A DNA stretch of 64,000 nucleotides, from assembly GCA_037127255.1 (NCBI GenBank), contig JBANSL010000004.1:52959702-53023701 (forward strand). Direction: 5' to 3'. The DNA is from Persicaria tinctoria (Eukaryota > Streptophyta > Magnoliopsida > Caryophyllales > Polygonaceae). The notes beneath the pieces were generated by a model. It searched no databases, was not told where the DNA came from, and saw only the letters and a program-made list of their open reading frames with translations. Shown here in pieces: positions 46,497 to 55,743 of this stretch (position 1 is its first letter; every line of letters begins with the position of its first letter). Both the position numbers and the translations under genes were made by a program.

Positions 46497-47072
46497 AGTT
46501 ATCAAAGTCCGACTCGGATCGATGACTGGGGGTCGTGTGCACAAGCGCACATACGCTAGTAGCCTATCACACCAGCCGAGTGGGGTTCCATTCTAAAACC
46601 AATTGGCAATAGAAGGAGTAGCCAACCGACTCATATACTATGACTTGATATGTTTAACTTTTCGATGTGGGACACTTTTTGGTCACATTCACATCTCAAC
46701 ATTAGTAATATAGACATGGAGCGCAACATATATGGTTGTTCGCAGCCAGATAAGGGCAAACTTGTCCTTGTGAATCCACAGTGCGTGGTCTGGATTTGCG
46801 GACTTACCGACGAGCTAGGAAGGCTGAGCGATCGAGCGGTGGCGCTGTGTAGATCCACAGTGCGTGGTCGAGCGATGTTCTTGTGAATTCCTTCTCTATT
46901 GCCGCTAGAGATCCGGCCGGTGTTTCTCTCCCTCTGGATGGATCTGTTGTGCTCAGATTTGATGTTCCAATTCCAGGTGCTAGTAGTGATGTTCCGATCT
47001 CCCCTTGCTGCTGCTACCGCGGAGGAGTACTAGTTGTTGCTGCTGCTGCCTCCTGGCTCCCTCACGGCTCCT

Positions 47073-47121
47073 TTCGGCTTCCTTATCAATCGATTGAAGA
47101 TCGATTGATAAGGAAGCCGAA
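47073..47121. repeat. Hairpin, 22-bp perfect stem
   Basis: TTCGGCTTCCTTATCAATCG plus AT pairs perfectly with 47100-47121 across a 5-base loop (TGAAG). Confidence 0.95.
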
Positions 47122-47676
47122 TCTAACACCATCCTCTTCGGCACTACCGTCATCAATGTCCCATGTGATTGTCACCAGCGAATCGGTGAAAATGAGACGC
47201 CTTTTGTATCTCGGAGGTAAATGAATTCACTCTTTTCCTTGGTATTACTTGTCTCTTGTCTTGTACTGTTAAACTAAGTTGATTAAAAACAATCTTGGTT
47301 CCAGCAAGCTTCATGGATGCTCATGGTACGTTAATAGAATTTTTTCATCGATGGATCAAGGTTTGTGGTTGTCCAATTATGAGGTATGAATTCAAGCTTT
47401 AGTATGCTTGTGATTGTTGCTTTAATTTACCTTCCTTGTGGTATGCTCAATTTGCCATTGCTAGTTTGTGGATGAGCTTTTATGTTTTCAATTTGATAGA
47501 AATCGATATCAGATTTTGCAATTTTTGTGCGGAATGTGATAGGCTGATAGTAGCTTATTATGTGGATGTGAATAAGAAAAACAAATCGAAACTTTTTTCG
47601 CTGCAATCAATCTATAAGCTGCTTCATATATCTATCTTTCTGGTGGTATCTATATCAGTTTTTGTGTTTGCGATTT

Positions 47677-47709
47677 GATTATCAATCGATCGAAGATCGA
47701 TTGATAATC
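47677..47709. repeat. Hairpin, 15-bp perfect stem
   Basis: GATTATCAATCGATC pairs with GATCGATTGATAATC across a GAA loop. The core ATCAATCGAT/ATCGATTGAT is shared with the hairpin at 47073. Confidence 0.95.
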
Positions 47710-47896
47710 GATCTTTTTTTAGCTCTGTCACGATGATGCTCTATGCACATTGGAAGAGGCTTTCGAAATGAATGGTTTATTGATCAATTGTGAATGGTTA
47801 GACTGCTAAAAAGGCGTATCGAAATGGCCCTTGATCAGAGTCCCTCAAGCATTGCGAAGGAGGGGCAGAACTTTACAAGGACCCTAGGCGAAATTC

Positions 47897-48310
47897 GCTG
47901 GACGAGGCCCTCAAGCATTGCGAAGCTGCTGGACTGCAAGGGATTGTATCGGAAGCGAAAGCCATCTTTAAGAATCCAAGGATGGTCCCTAAGATCAAGG
48001 AATGCAAGCTCGCCCTCTTAACTTAGGGGCAGCTCAAGTAAGTTGTTTAACTGATCCTGTAAGATGTAACTCAATTGGCACTGATTTGGGTATATGGACT
48101 GTTGCAGAGGCAGTGTATGTGCAGTGCCTAATGGGAGTGGATGGCGTGGTAGTCGACTTTGTCCAAGAGATCACAGAGGCAGTGTCAGGTTTCCTGCCCA
48201 AATCGACTGCCAATGAAGCCGAAGAAGGACAGGGAAAGCCCAAGCCTGAGTTCTCGGAGATAGAAATGTCTTTCCTTTTAAAGCTTATACCAGAGCTGAT
48301 GCAAACTTGA
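47897..48310 (+). pseudogene. GDPD-like C-terminal fragment (glycerophosphodiesterase)
   Basis: The family hydrolyses glycerophosphodiesters from phospholipid breakdown. Exon-like piece one (47897-48037) reads EAAGLQGIVSEAKAIFKNPR then KIKECKLALLT, a stop (TAG, where Tyr is expected), GQLK and a GTAAG donor. After a roughly 60-bp intron, piece two runs to a TGA at 48308-48310: VAEAVYVQCLMGVDGVVVDF, then KPKPEFSEIEMSFLLKLIPE. This is the C-terminal part of plant GDPD1-type proteins. The N-terminal catalytic half is absent, a stop is present and the acceptor for the second piece is poor. It is a decayed duplicate or captured fragment. Confidence 0.7.
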
Positions 48311-48537
48311 TGTCCAAACAAACATCTTCCCTTTGTTCTAAACAGATCTCAGTCGATTACTATCAGTTCATGTATGAATTACAATTTTGCATATTGTCTT
48401 CCATGGTCAAAATGATGGTAACAAACTAGATTAATAATCTTACAATGCAAGTTTATACTGCAAAATACGCTGGCTACATTGCGGATAAGTTTAGTGGTTG
48501 AAGGGTCACTCGGCAACCACGAGAGAAGCTTCAAAAC

Positions 48538-48800
48538 AGAGTCGTGCAACTCTTACAACAGAGTTGTGCAACTCTTACAACAGATTCGTGCAACTCTTAC
48601 AACAGAGTCGTGCAACTCTTATAATAGAGTCGTGCAACTCTTAAAACAAGAGTCGTGCAACTCTTACAACAGAGCCGTGCAACTCTTACCACAGAGTTGT
48701 GCAACTCTTACAACAGAGTCGTGCAACTCTTAAACACATAGTGGTGCAACTCTTACAACACAGTCGTGCAACTCTTAAAACATAGTCGTGCAACTCTATA
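48538..48800. repeat. 22-bp minisatellite, block 1
   Basis: About 12 units of the form GTCGTGCAACTCTTACAACAGA. Each unit has a weak hairpin (AGAGTYG-TG-CAACTCT). Confidence 0.95.
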
Positions 48801-49106
48801 AATCTAAATTGTTATTCTTGCACCGTCATTTTATTATTATTCCAATATTTTTGCGCACAAATTAATATTATTCCAAAAAATAGTGCACAAATAAATACTA
48901 TATGTGCATTTTATAATCTTATTTTTGCATTTTATAATCATATCCTAGCGTTAAGATCTATAAGCTCAAATAGGAAAGAGCATCTGGACATATTGTTGTG
49001 CAATTATTGTCTATTTATGAGCAAAAATAAGATCATGTTGAGCCCAATTTCACAAGGCTCAATTGTTGTGCAAATATAATCTATTGTTGAGCAAAAACAA
49101 GACCAA
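48801..49106. other. AT-rich spacer between minisatellite blocks
   Basis: No gene. It contains TTGTGCAATTATTGTCTAT and GAGCAAAAATAAGATCATG words that recur at 50460-50900. Confidence 0.6.
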
Positions 49107-49632
49107 GTCGTGCAACTCTTAAAACAGAGTCGTGCAACTCTTACAACAGAGTCGTGCAACTCTTAAAACAGAGTCGTGCAACTCTTACAATAGAGTCGTG
49201 CAACTCTTACAAGAGAGTCGTGCAACTCTTAAAACAAGAGTCGTGCAACTCTTACAACAGAGTCGTGCAACTCTTATAACAAGAGTCGTGCAACTCTTAA
49301 AACAAGAGTCGTGCAACTCTTACAAGAGAGTCGTGCAACTCTTACAACAGAGTCGTGCAACTCTTACAACAGAGTCGTGCAACTCTTACAAGAGAGTCGT
49401 GCAACTCTTACAAGAGAGTCGTGCAACTCTTAAAACAAGAGTTGTGCAACTCTTATAACAGAGTCGTGCAACTCTTATAACAGAGTCGTGCAACTCTTAA
49501 AACATAGTCGTGCAACTCTTACAAGAGAGTCGTGCAACTCTTAAAACAAGAGTTGTCCAACTCTTAAAACAGAGTCGTGCACCTCTTACAACAGAGTCGT
49601 GCAACTCTTACAACATCGTCGTGCAACTCTAA
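49107..49632. repeat. 22-bp minisatellite, block 2
   Basis: About 24 units of the same 22-bp sequence as block 1, with one- or two-base length variants (ACAAGAGAG, AAAACAAGAG). All frames stay largely open, so the frame seen here should not be taken for a gene. Confidence 0.95.
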
Positions 49633-50129
49633 AATTTCATAGTGTTATTCATGAAATTTATAGTTTTATTCATACAAACTAAAATCTAATTTGATTCTTC
49701 TTAAACTAAAAATCTAATTTGGGCACATTATAATATTATTCTTGCACTTTTTAATCAATTTGGTTCTTAAACTGTATTTTAAAGTTGCAAATTATTAAAA
49801 CGATGTCAGCACTAAAAAAATACGTACAAAAACGATGTCAGCACTAAAAATACGCATAAAAACGATGTCAACACTAATTTTTTTGCAAATTATTAAAAAA
49901 GTGCAGAATCAACATTGTTCATGGGATTTGAAATGTAAGCCGGTGGAGGTGAAGGAAGTTTTGTGTTAGCGCTTTTTTTTAAAAAAAAATCACATCAGCA
50001 ATTTTAAAAAAGTGCAGTTTCACAACTGCATTTTAAAGATGCACAACTGTACTTTCAGGATTTGGCCATTTTATGGATGCTTAGTACTTCATCAACATAA
50101 GTTTGCCCAATATATTTCGCATTCTGTAA
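49633..50129. other. AT-rich stretch, no gene
   Basis: Nothing coding. The phrase AAAACGATGTCAGCACTAA recurs three times near 49800-49875. Confidence 0.6.
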
Positions 50130-50330
50130 TATAGTTTAGAGTTGCACAACCGCAGTTTAGAGTTGCACAACCGCACCTTAAAGTTGCACAAATGCACCTT
50201 AAAGTTGCACAATAGTAGTTTAGAGTTGCATAATTGTATTTTAGAGTTGAACAATTGTATTTTATAATTGCACAACTGTATTTTAAAATTGCACAACTAT
50301 TTCTTGGAATTGCACAACTTTTTATTCCTA
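50130..50330. repeat. Diverged inverted-orientation minisatellite, block 3
   Basis: About nine units of roughly 20 bp with the core GTTGCACAAC, followed by variable CGCAGTTTAGA or TGTATTTTAAA. It is related to blocks 1 and 2 but in the opposite orientation and more degraded. Confidence 0.75.
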
Positions 50331-51338
50331 TTTGTGTCAACACTTTTTTTTTAAAAAAGATTTTATTCTATTTGTGTCAGCACCTCCAAGAAACACTTTT
50401 CATTCTATTTGTCTCCAATTCAAGTGGCGCGGTGCTTCAACCAAAATTTCACCAATCCCCCATGTTGTGCAATTATTGTCTATTGATGAGCAAAAATAAA
50501 ATCATGTTGTGCAATAATTTATTGAGAAAGTATGAAATTATATTGAGAGAAAATAAAATCATGGTGAGAACAAAATCACAAGTCTCGATTGTTGTGCAAA
50601 AATAACCTATTGTTGAGCAAAAATAAGATGATGTTGTGCAATAATCTATTAATGAGCAAAAAATAAAACCATGTTGTGCAATTTTACTATATTGATAAGC
50701 AAAAATAAAACCGTGTTGTGCAATAATCTATTAAAAAGTATAAAATTATATTTACAAAAAATAAGATTATGCGGAGACACAATTTCACAAGTCTCGATTG
50801 TTGTCCAAAAATAAAGAATTGTTGAGCAAAAATAAGAGCATGTTGTGCAAATTTCCACCAATCCCCCATATTGTTCAATTATAGTCTATTGACTAGCAAA
50901 AATAAGATCACGTTGCTTTATAAAGTAGCAGGTTTGATCACCTAAAAACTTATCAAAACTTGTGCATTTTACGACATAGACTCATAAGGCAGTCATATTG
51001 AGTTTCCTTACTCGACACTGGCTTTCTTTGCTGGCTAAGCTACACAATTGTATGGGTTGAATGGAAACTGGACCCAGTTGACGAAGTTTAATGAGTTTGT
51101 TGAATTCTGGTTTTATTTGATATTTTTAGCTTGGAATTGTGTAGGGAAATTTTGCTTTGGGGCATTTGGTTAATTCTGACTTCCCTGGCCGTATCTGTTA
51201 ATGTAACAATATGCTGTGGGGATTGGTTTCTTGTGCATGTATGATGCAGTGTTCAACAATGTGATGTTTCTGGTCAGTGTTTTTTTTTTGGCAGTATGGA
51301 TGTCATCTAAAATTGCACCCTCCCCTGTTTTATTGTAG
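50331..51338. other. AT-rich region with TTGTGCAA phrases
   Basis: 50450-50900 is built of imperfect repeats of phrases such as ATGTTGTGCAATAATCTATT and GAGCAAAAATAAGA. From about 50920 the sequence is unique and looks like intron upstream of the RPT5-like exon. No gene is supported. Confidence 0.55.
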
Positions 51339-51966
51339 ATGTTCATTGGAGATGGAGCAAAGCTTGTACATGATGCTTTTCAGCTTGCCAAAGAAAAGGC
51401 TCCTTGCATTATATATATTGATGAAATTGATGATATTGGTACCAAACGTTTTGATAGGTAGATCCTTCCTCCTAACTCCCAAGTGAATGTTGTTGTCTAA
51501 ACAAAAATGCATTGTTCCATGCGCACACTGTTGATCATCTTTGAAATAAACTGCTTCTGTTTCTGAAAGTAATTCTCTTACTGGTGCAGTGAAGTCAGTT
51601 GGGATAGGGAGGTTCAAAGAACAATGTTGGAGTTGCTTAATCAGCTTGATGGATTTAGCAGTGATGATAGGATCAAGGTAAGATATCTTGCTTTGGAGTT
51701 GCCCAAAGCTGCAACCTGTGTCCGTGGTAGATGATTAGATGTTCAAAATTTAATTTGTATCTGTTTCTGAACTCGTAAGATGGTTGTTCTTAACCTCTTG
51801 TGTTGTTGTGGGATTAATATTAACGCAGTTGTTTGTTTTCTGCAGGTCATAGCTGCTACAAAATCGTGCTGATATCTTGGATTCTGCCCTGATGTGTTCT
51901 GGTAGGCTGGATCGTAAAATTGAGTTTCCTCATCCCACTGATGAGGCAAGAGCTCGGATATTGAAG
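51339..51966 (+). pseudogene. 26S proteasome AAA-ATPase (RPT5-like) fragment
   Basis: RPT5 is one of six ATPases of the proteasome regulatory particle that unfold substrates. Three exons with good splice sites are present: 51339-51457 ([20 protein letters not shown], then Walker [13 protein letters not shown]), 51590-51677 ([20 protein letters not shown]) and 51846-51966 (VIAAT, then [20 protein letters not shown]). Exon 3 has one extra A (ACAAAATCG) that breaks the frame, and the usual Arg before Ser-Gly-Arg is Cys. The N-terminal part with Walker A and the C-terminal part are absent. Introns are kept, so the copy came from DNA, not from mRNA. Confidence 0.85.
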
Positions 51967-52104
51967 GTTTTTTACCACACCTTTCTTTTTTAGAATTGTT
52001 TCTGCATATGCATGTTGCTATATTGAATAGCATTTCAATGCTAGCATGCCAATAAAGTAGCAAAAGAACTTCACAAAACTAATCAATTTCACATAATAAG
52101 AGAT

Positions 52105-52175
52105 AGCCTATGCGGGATTTGAACCCGCATCATTGTGCGTAGGCACATTGCTCTACCATTTTGAGCTAATAGGCT
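52105..52175 (-). tRNA. tRNA-like sequence, probable pseudogene
   Basis: On the minus strand the 7-bp acceptor stem is perfect (AGCCTAT/ATAGGCT), the D stem is GCTC/GAGC with an AAAATGGTA loop, and the T arm is GCGGG-TTCAAAT-CCCGC. The anticodon arm is abnormal: TGTGC-CTAC-GCACA makes a stem with a 4-base loop, and the middle is two bases short, so no anticodon can be assigned. It may be a decayed tRNA or organelle-derived fragment. Confidence 0.55.
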
Positions 52176-52185
52176 TTATATGAAC

Positions 52186-52266
52186 CCTTGGTCAATTACG
52201 GGTATAATGGTTGGATCACTTCCCTGCCTTGGTCAAATACGGGTATAATGGTTGGATCACTTTGCA
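52186..52266. repeat. 41-bp tandem duplication
   Basis: CCTTGGTCAATTACGGGTAT plus 21 more bases occurs twice in a row, starting at 52186 and 52227. Confidence 0.85.
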
Positions 52267-52360
52267 TTTTGTAGTCAATGACAGATACTGATTTTGCATT
52301 TTTAAGACATCATGTATAGACAAATTTGCACAATGGAAAAGACAAACTCACATGACAGGT

Positions 52361-52460
52361 GATGAATTGAAGGCTCTCAAGAATTGAAGGATGCAGAATC
52401 TCAGAGGCTTAATGCAATTCACAGAGATCTCAAGCGTGACAATATCTTCTTCAATGGGGA
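52361..52460 (+). pseudogene. Protein kinase catalytic-loop fragment (WNK-like)
   Basis: After an acceptor-like ACAG, the plus strand reads LKALKN, a stop, RMQNLRGL, then one frame over AIHRDLKRDNIFFNGD. HRDLKxDN is the Ser/Thr kinase catalytic loop. The flanking words resemble WNK kinases. Only about 30 residues remain, with a stop and a frame break, so it is a fossil fragment. It abuts the MAD1-like exon that runs the other way. Confidence 0.5.
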
Positions 52461-52464
52461 TTCA

Positions 52465-54015
52465 GAAGAGCAATCTCTGATCAAAGCCGGTCATTCTCTC
52501 TCTCTGAGGACTTTATCCGCTTTGCTTCACTATTTAGCCTATCATTGAGCATCCTTAATTCACTATTTTGACGATCACAGGCATCTTTTTGTTCATGAAG
52601 ATTGTTCTCCAGCTCCTTGATATAACTGTCCTTCTTTGACAGAGATGACTCCAGCTCCTGTTTGCAAAACCAACAATAATCATCCCAAGAACCCTATAAA
52701 GACAGGTTGAACACCAATGGAAATAAGAAACCTGAACAATAGTCCCAGTAGACGCTACATCCCTTTTCTCATGGTTCTCTTGCTTCAACTTGTTTATTGC
52801 ATTCCTTAACTCATCTCTTTCCCCAGTAACAGAAGACAGCTGCAATGTGTATAATATGCATCATTACAAATAAACCACTTTTAGAAAGGTCATGATACAA
52901 GAGCATCAAGGATAGTGACAAGTTTCAGCAATGTGGCAGCTCATTTGTTGAGTCTCCCCTATCATACACTGTCAAACTACAGAGCAAGAGAAAGCGTATA
53001 GACCAGAGATTGCAAGAGCCAGTTCTAATAAAAATGTTGTTTCAAGGTCCATTAACAATACAACCAAGTTCTTCTGAATTTAAAGGTGATATATACCAAG
53101 ACTGCAACTCAACGAACAGAACTGTAAAATAGATTAAAAAGGAAAAAGAAAAAGAAAGCTAGAGGTGTGGTCACTCGTTAAAAACTGATTCAATAAAGTA
53201 ACCTCAGAAATATGTATATGGAAGAAAATCCAGCATTATATTTCACGAAAGGACAGGATAAAGGGTACGTTTGGTGCAAGGTACCTGTGTCATATAAAGT
53301 GTCCGTAAAAGCACGTTATTAACCTTAGTCCCTTATTAGGCTATAAAAGTTGCAGTAAGACAAAAAGTGTGTTTAGAAAGAACCCTAAGATTTCTTATTT
53401 TCTAAACACTGACCAATTTCAGCTGAACTCCTAGTATGAGAAATTAGAAAAATGTTGCTACTACACAAACCCCAGTTCAATTGAATCTATGAAGCACCCA
53501 TTTATTTTATCCAAACTCCAATCAAGACAATGCAACAACTGATAGTGTGTGGTCGGGAAACACACAATCTTAGGGAACCAACAGGTCACCACTGAGCCAC
53601 CAGTAGGGATGAATCCCCAAAACTGGCCACTAGAGAGCCTTGCTCAGCTAGCCTAAGGCAAAAGCCTGTTACAATAATCAGTCATGGATAAGGAGGAGAC
53701 ACAGTTCCTTATTTATATCAATCATGGCTGCGATCTCAGCATATATCATTGCTTCAAGATGGGGACATATATAACCAAGTTTAACTATAAGCAACATTAT
53801 TTAAAAAAGAGAATGCAAGGCCTAAAAGGACAGGATGGTGCATACCATTGCTTCAAGATGTTGAACTTCTGATTTCAGTGACTCCACACTCTCCCTGGTA
53901 AATGCAGCCTCTGTTTCAATTTTTCGCTTTTCATGCTCTGCTTCTTCTAGGGCTATCTCCATCTGTTTCAATTTTTCGTTAATTTGTTTTCAAGTTCACT
54001 CTTCTGGAACAAGCA
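52465..54015 (-). pseudogene. MAD1-like spindle checkpoint coiled-coil fragment
   Basis: Three minus-strand exons with GT-AG borders: 53846-54015 (IALEEAEHEKRKIETEAAFT, RESVESLKSEVQHLEAM), 52732-52839 (LSSVTGERDELRNAINKLKQ) and about 52465-52657 (ELESSLSKKDSYIKELENNL, then LNSEAKRIKSSERENDRL, a TGA, SEIALL). All are heptad-type coiled coil. The last block closely follows the MAD1 pattern (EA+RIKSLERExDRLRSEI), with CGA (Arg) mutated to TGA. Exon 53846-54015 also has a one-base frame break near 53985. MAD1 recruits MAD2 to kinetochores. The C-terminal globular part is missing, replaced by the kinase fragment at about 52460. Confidence 0.6.
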
Positions 54016-55743
54016 CTGGAAGAAAACATTGTATGACAGCACAAGTTAGCTCAGAGGTGATGAATTTCTAATGCATTAATTGGAGCATAAGAATTACAAG
54101 GTAAGAGTTCGTTAAAAGATACACATGGAGCTGAGAAAAGTAAGCATATAATACTTTAATAAAAAAAAAACTGAAGAAAAATAAATATCCTAAAACGAGG
54201 GCCAGTGACCATTTAAAGCCAATTAGCTTGAGGCAATTTTTTTTTAAAACATGAGTACATATAGATATCAGACGTTTCCCTTGCACGCCATATTTCTGCT
54301 AGGTTATCAGGTGCCAAGAACTAAGGTCAAACATGAAACATTGAAGACTTCATAAACAACCATGTATGAACATTCACATTCCAGTAAAGTGCATGGAACT
54401 AAACAATTTAAAGAGAAGTGAAAAAAATACTGGTTCAACTTGAATGGATTGCATATTTTCAGCATAAAATACAACCTCTCAATCACAATCAGGCAGCAGC
54501 CGCAGATTCTAACATAATTCAATCATTCATGAACATCCAATGGATAATAAAAAATGATATGTGAATATGGAGAGAGATCAGATTCCTTTGGCTTCACATT
54601 CATTCTATCAAGGGTCATTTTCTGAAACACTATGTTTAGTTAGTGCAAAAGGCTACAACTTCTGACTTAAAATTTGTTAATAGTTGATCTTGACAAAATT
54701 TGGGGACTTTAGTAGCTCTAACTAGTGCAAAGGAACACATTTCACTAAGCAATATCAAATCCAAGCAATGAGCAATCAAAGCACAAACAAGATCACCAAG
54801 GAATACATTTCATTAAGAAAAAAAGCACAAACTAGATCACGAAAAACACAATAATGCTCGAGTTGTGCAACCCTAGGCTCGAGTTGTGCAACCCTACACA
54901 TTCATGTATAATAGGAACTCAATAACATATAAGTAAACGGCAGATAACTAGATACAAGTCACCACAAGTCACTATGTTCAACAACACAAATCCAACAGTA
55001 ATCCAACAGTAAACTCATTCATCCATACAAATGAACAAAAAAATCAACAAATTTGCTCAAATTCAGAAGCAAGGCAACTAAAATCTACCAAAATCATCAA
55101 CTCACAAAAACATCGTACCTTATCTTATGCTCGATGGCCGGAGACGGAGACGAAGCGAGGAGGAGGTGGAGAGGAGGAGCGATGCAGTGACGGAGACGAG
55201 GCGAGGGGAGGTGCAAGTCGCCGGAGAACAGGAAGGGGAGAGGCGGAGCGAATCGCCGGCGGCTTCAAGGGTTCGAGCGGCTAGGGTTCGAGCGAGGGCA
55301 AGGGGGAAAGTGGCAACGAGCAAGGGCGATAAGGACTGGAGACCGGCAGCGAGCGAGTGAGGGCGGCTGCGAGCGAGTGGAGGTCCGGCGAATAGGAGGA
55401 AGATGGAGGTCCGGCGACTCGCCGCCATCGGAGCCGGATCCGGCGTCGAGAGAGAGAAAACAGATCGAGAGGGCGAGAGGATCTGGGAGAGAGGAAAAAA
55501 ATGTCCGTACAACCGAGAATAAGAATATATAGGGGCCATTTTGCAAAATTGTCCAAATACGCGACTATTTCGCAAAAACATCCAAATAATGTGCCTATTT
55601 TGCAAATTTTTTAAAAGAAAAGAAAAGAAAAGGGTGAAAATCCTAAACGGATCTTTACAAGACAAGTGTACAAGAAACTAGATATAGATAATATCTTATA
55701 CAAGGAAGATAAAGATCATATCTTATCTAATAAGTGCGAAGAG
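54016..55743 (-). other. No clear gene; GC-rich leader-like segment at 55120-55460
   Basis: 54016-55117 is AT-rich and looks like intron. 55120-55460 is GC-rich with GAGAGGGCGAGAGG-type words. On the minus strand a long open frame (55120-55665) is Ser/Arg/Ala-rich with no recognisable domain. It may be the 5' untranslated exon of the MAD1-like gene. 55540-55650 repeats CAAATA phrases. Confidence 0.35.

Larger units (their letters stand above)
44741..46600 (-). pseudogene. Copia element 2, gag-protease-integrase
   Basis: Right to left: gag (46212-46550; EYFEKKQGFADDLVACLQPV), then a CCHC knuckle (CQICERIGHAAKDC) and the protease active site (WYWDSGATDHVT) in 45405-46139, the GAG-pre-integrase segment, and an integrase core (44900-45226) with D in YFDVWG, D in LQSDWGVEY and E in NGVVEK. 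The integrase C-terminal part continues to 44744 and is cut there by LTR D/CACTA. Gag is disturbed by two tandem duplications. To the right, about 46551-46700, minus-strand AT-rich sequence with TCCCACATCGAAAAG resembles the 5' LTR or leader. Reverse transcriptase is not present in the window. Confidence 0.85.
46700..47896. other. No clear gene; exon-like pieces and two hairpins
   Basis: A GC-richer stretch (46740-47220, plus) has a 113-codon frame from 46883, but I recognise no domain. A donor-like GTAAAT follows at about 47217. The rest is AT-rich with no supported gene. Two related hairpins lie at 47073-47121 and 47677-47709. A word CCCTCAAGCATTGCGAAG occurs twice (about 47842 and 47911), the second time inside the GDPD-like fragment. 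Confidence 0.4.

Noticed and set aside
46650..46886. A 78-codon plus-strand gene
   Set aside because: It overlaps the copia leader or LTR region and shows no recognisable protein feature.
48479..49458. Open frames of 84 and 108 codons encoding repeats such as VVQLLQQSRATL
   Set aside because: They are translations of the 22-bp minisatellite, which is open in several frames; no start context or domain.
55120..55665. A 181-codon minus-strand coding gene
   Set aside because: Low-complexity Ser/Leu/Arg composition in a GC-rich leader-like segment with no domain; kept only as a possible 5' exon.
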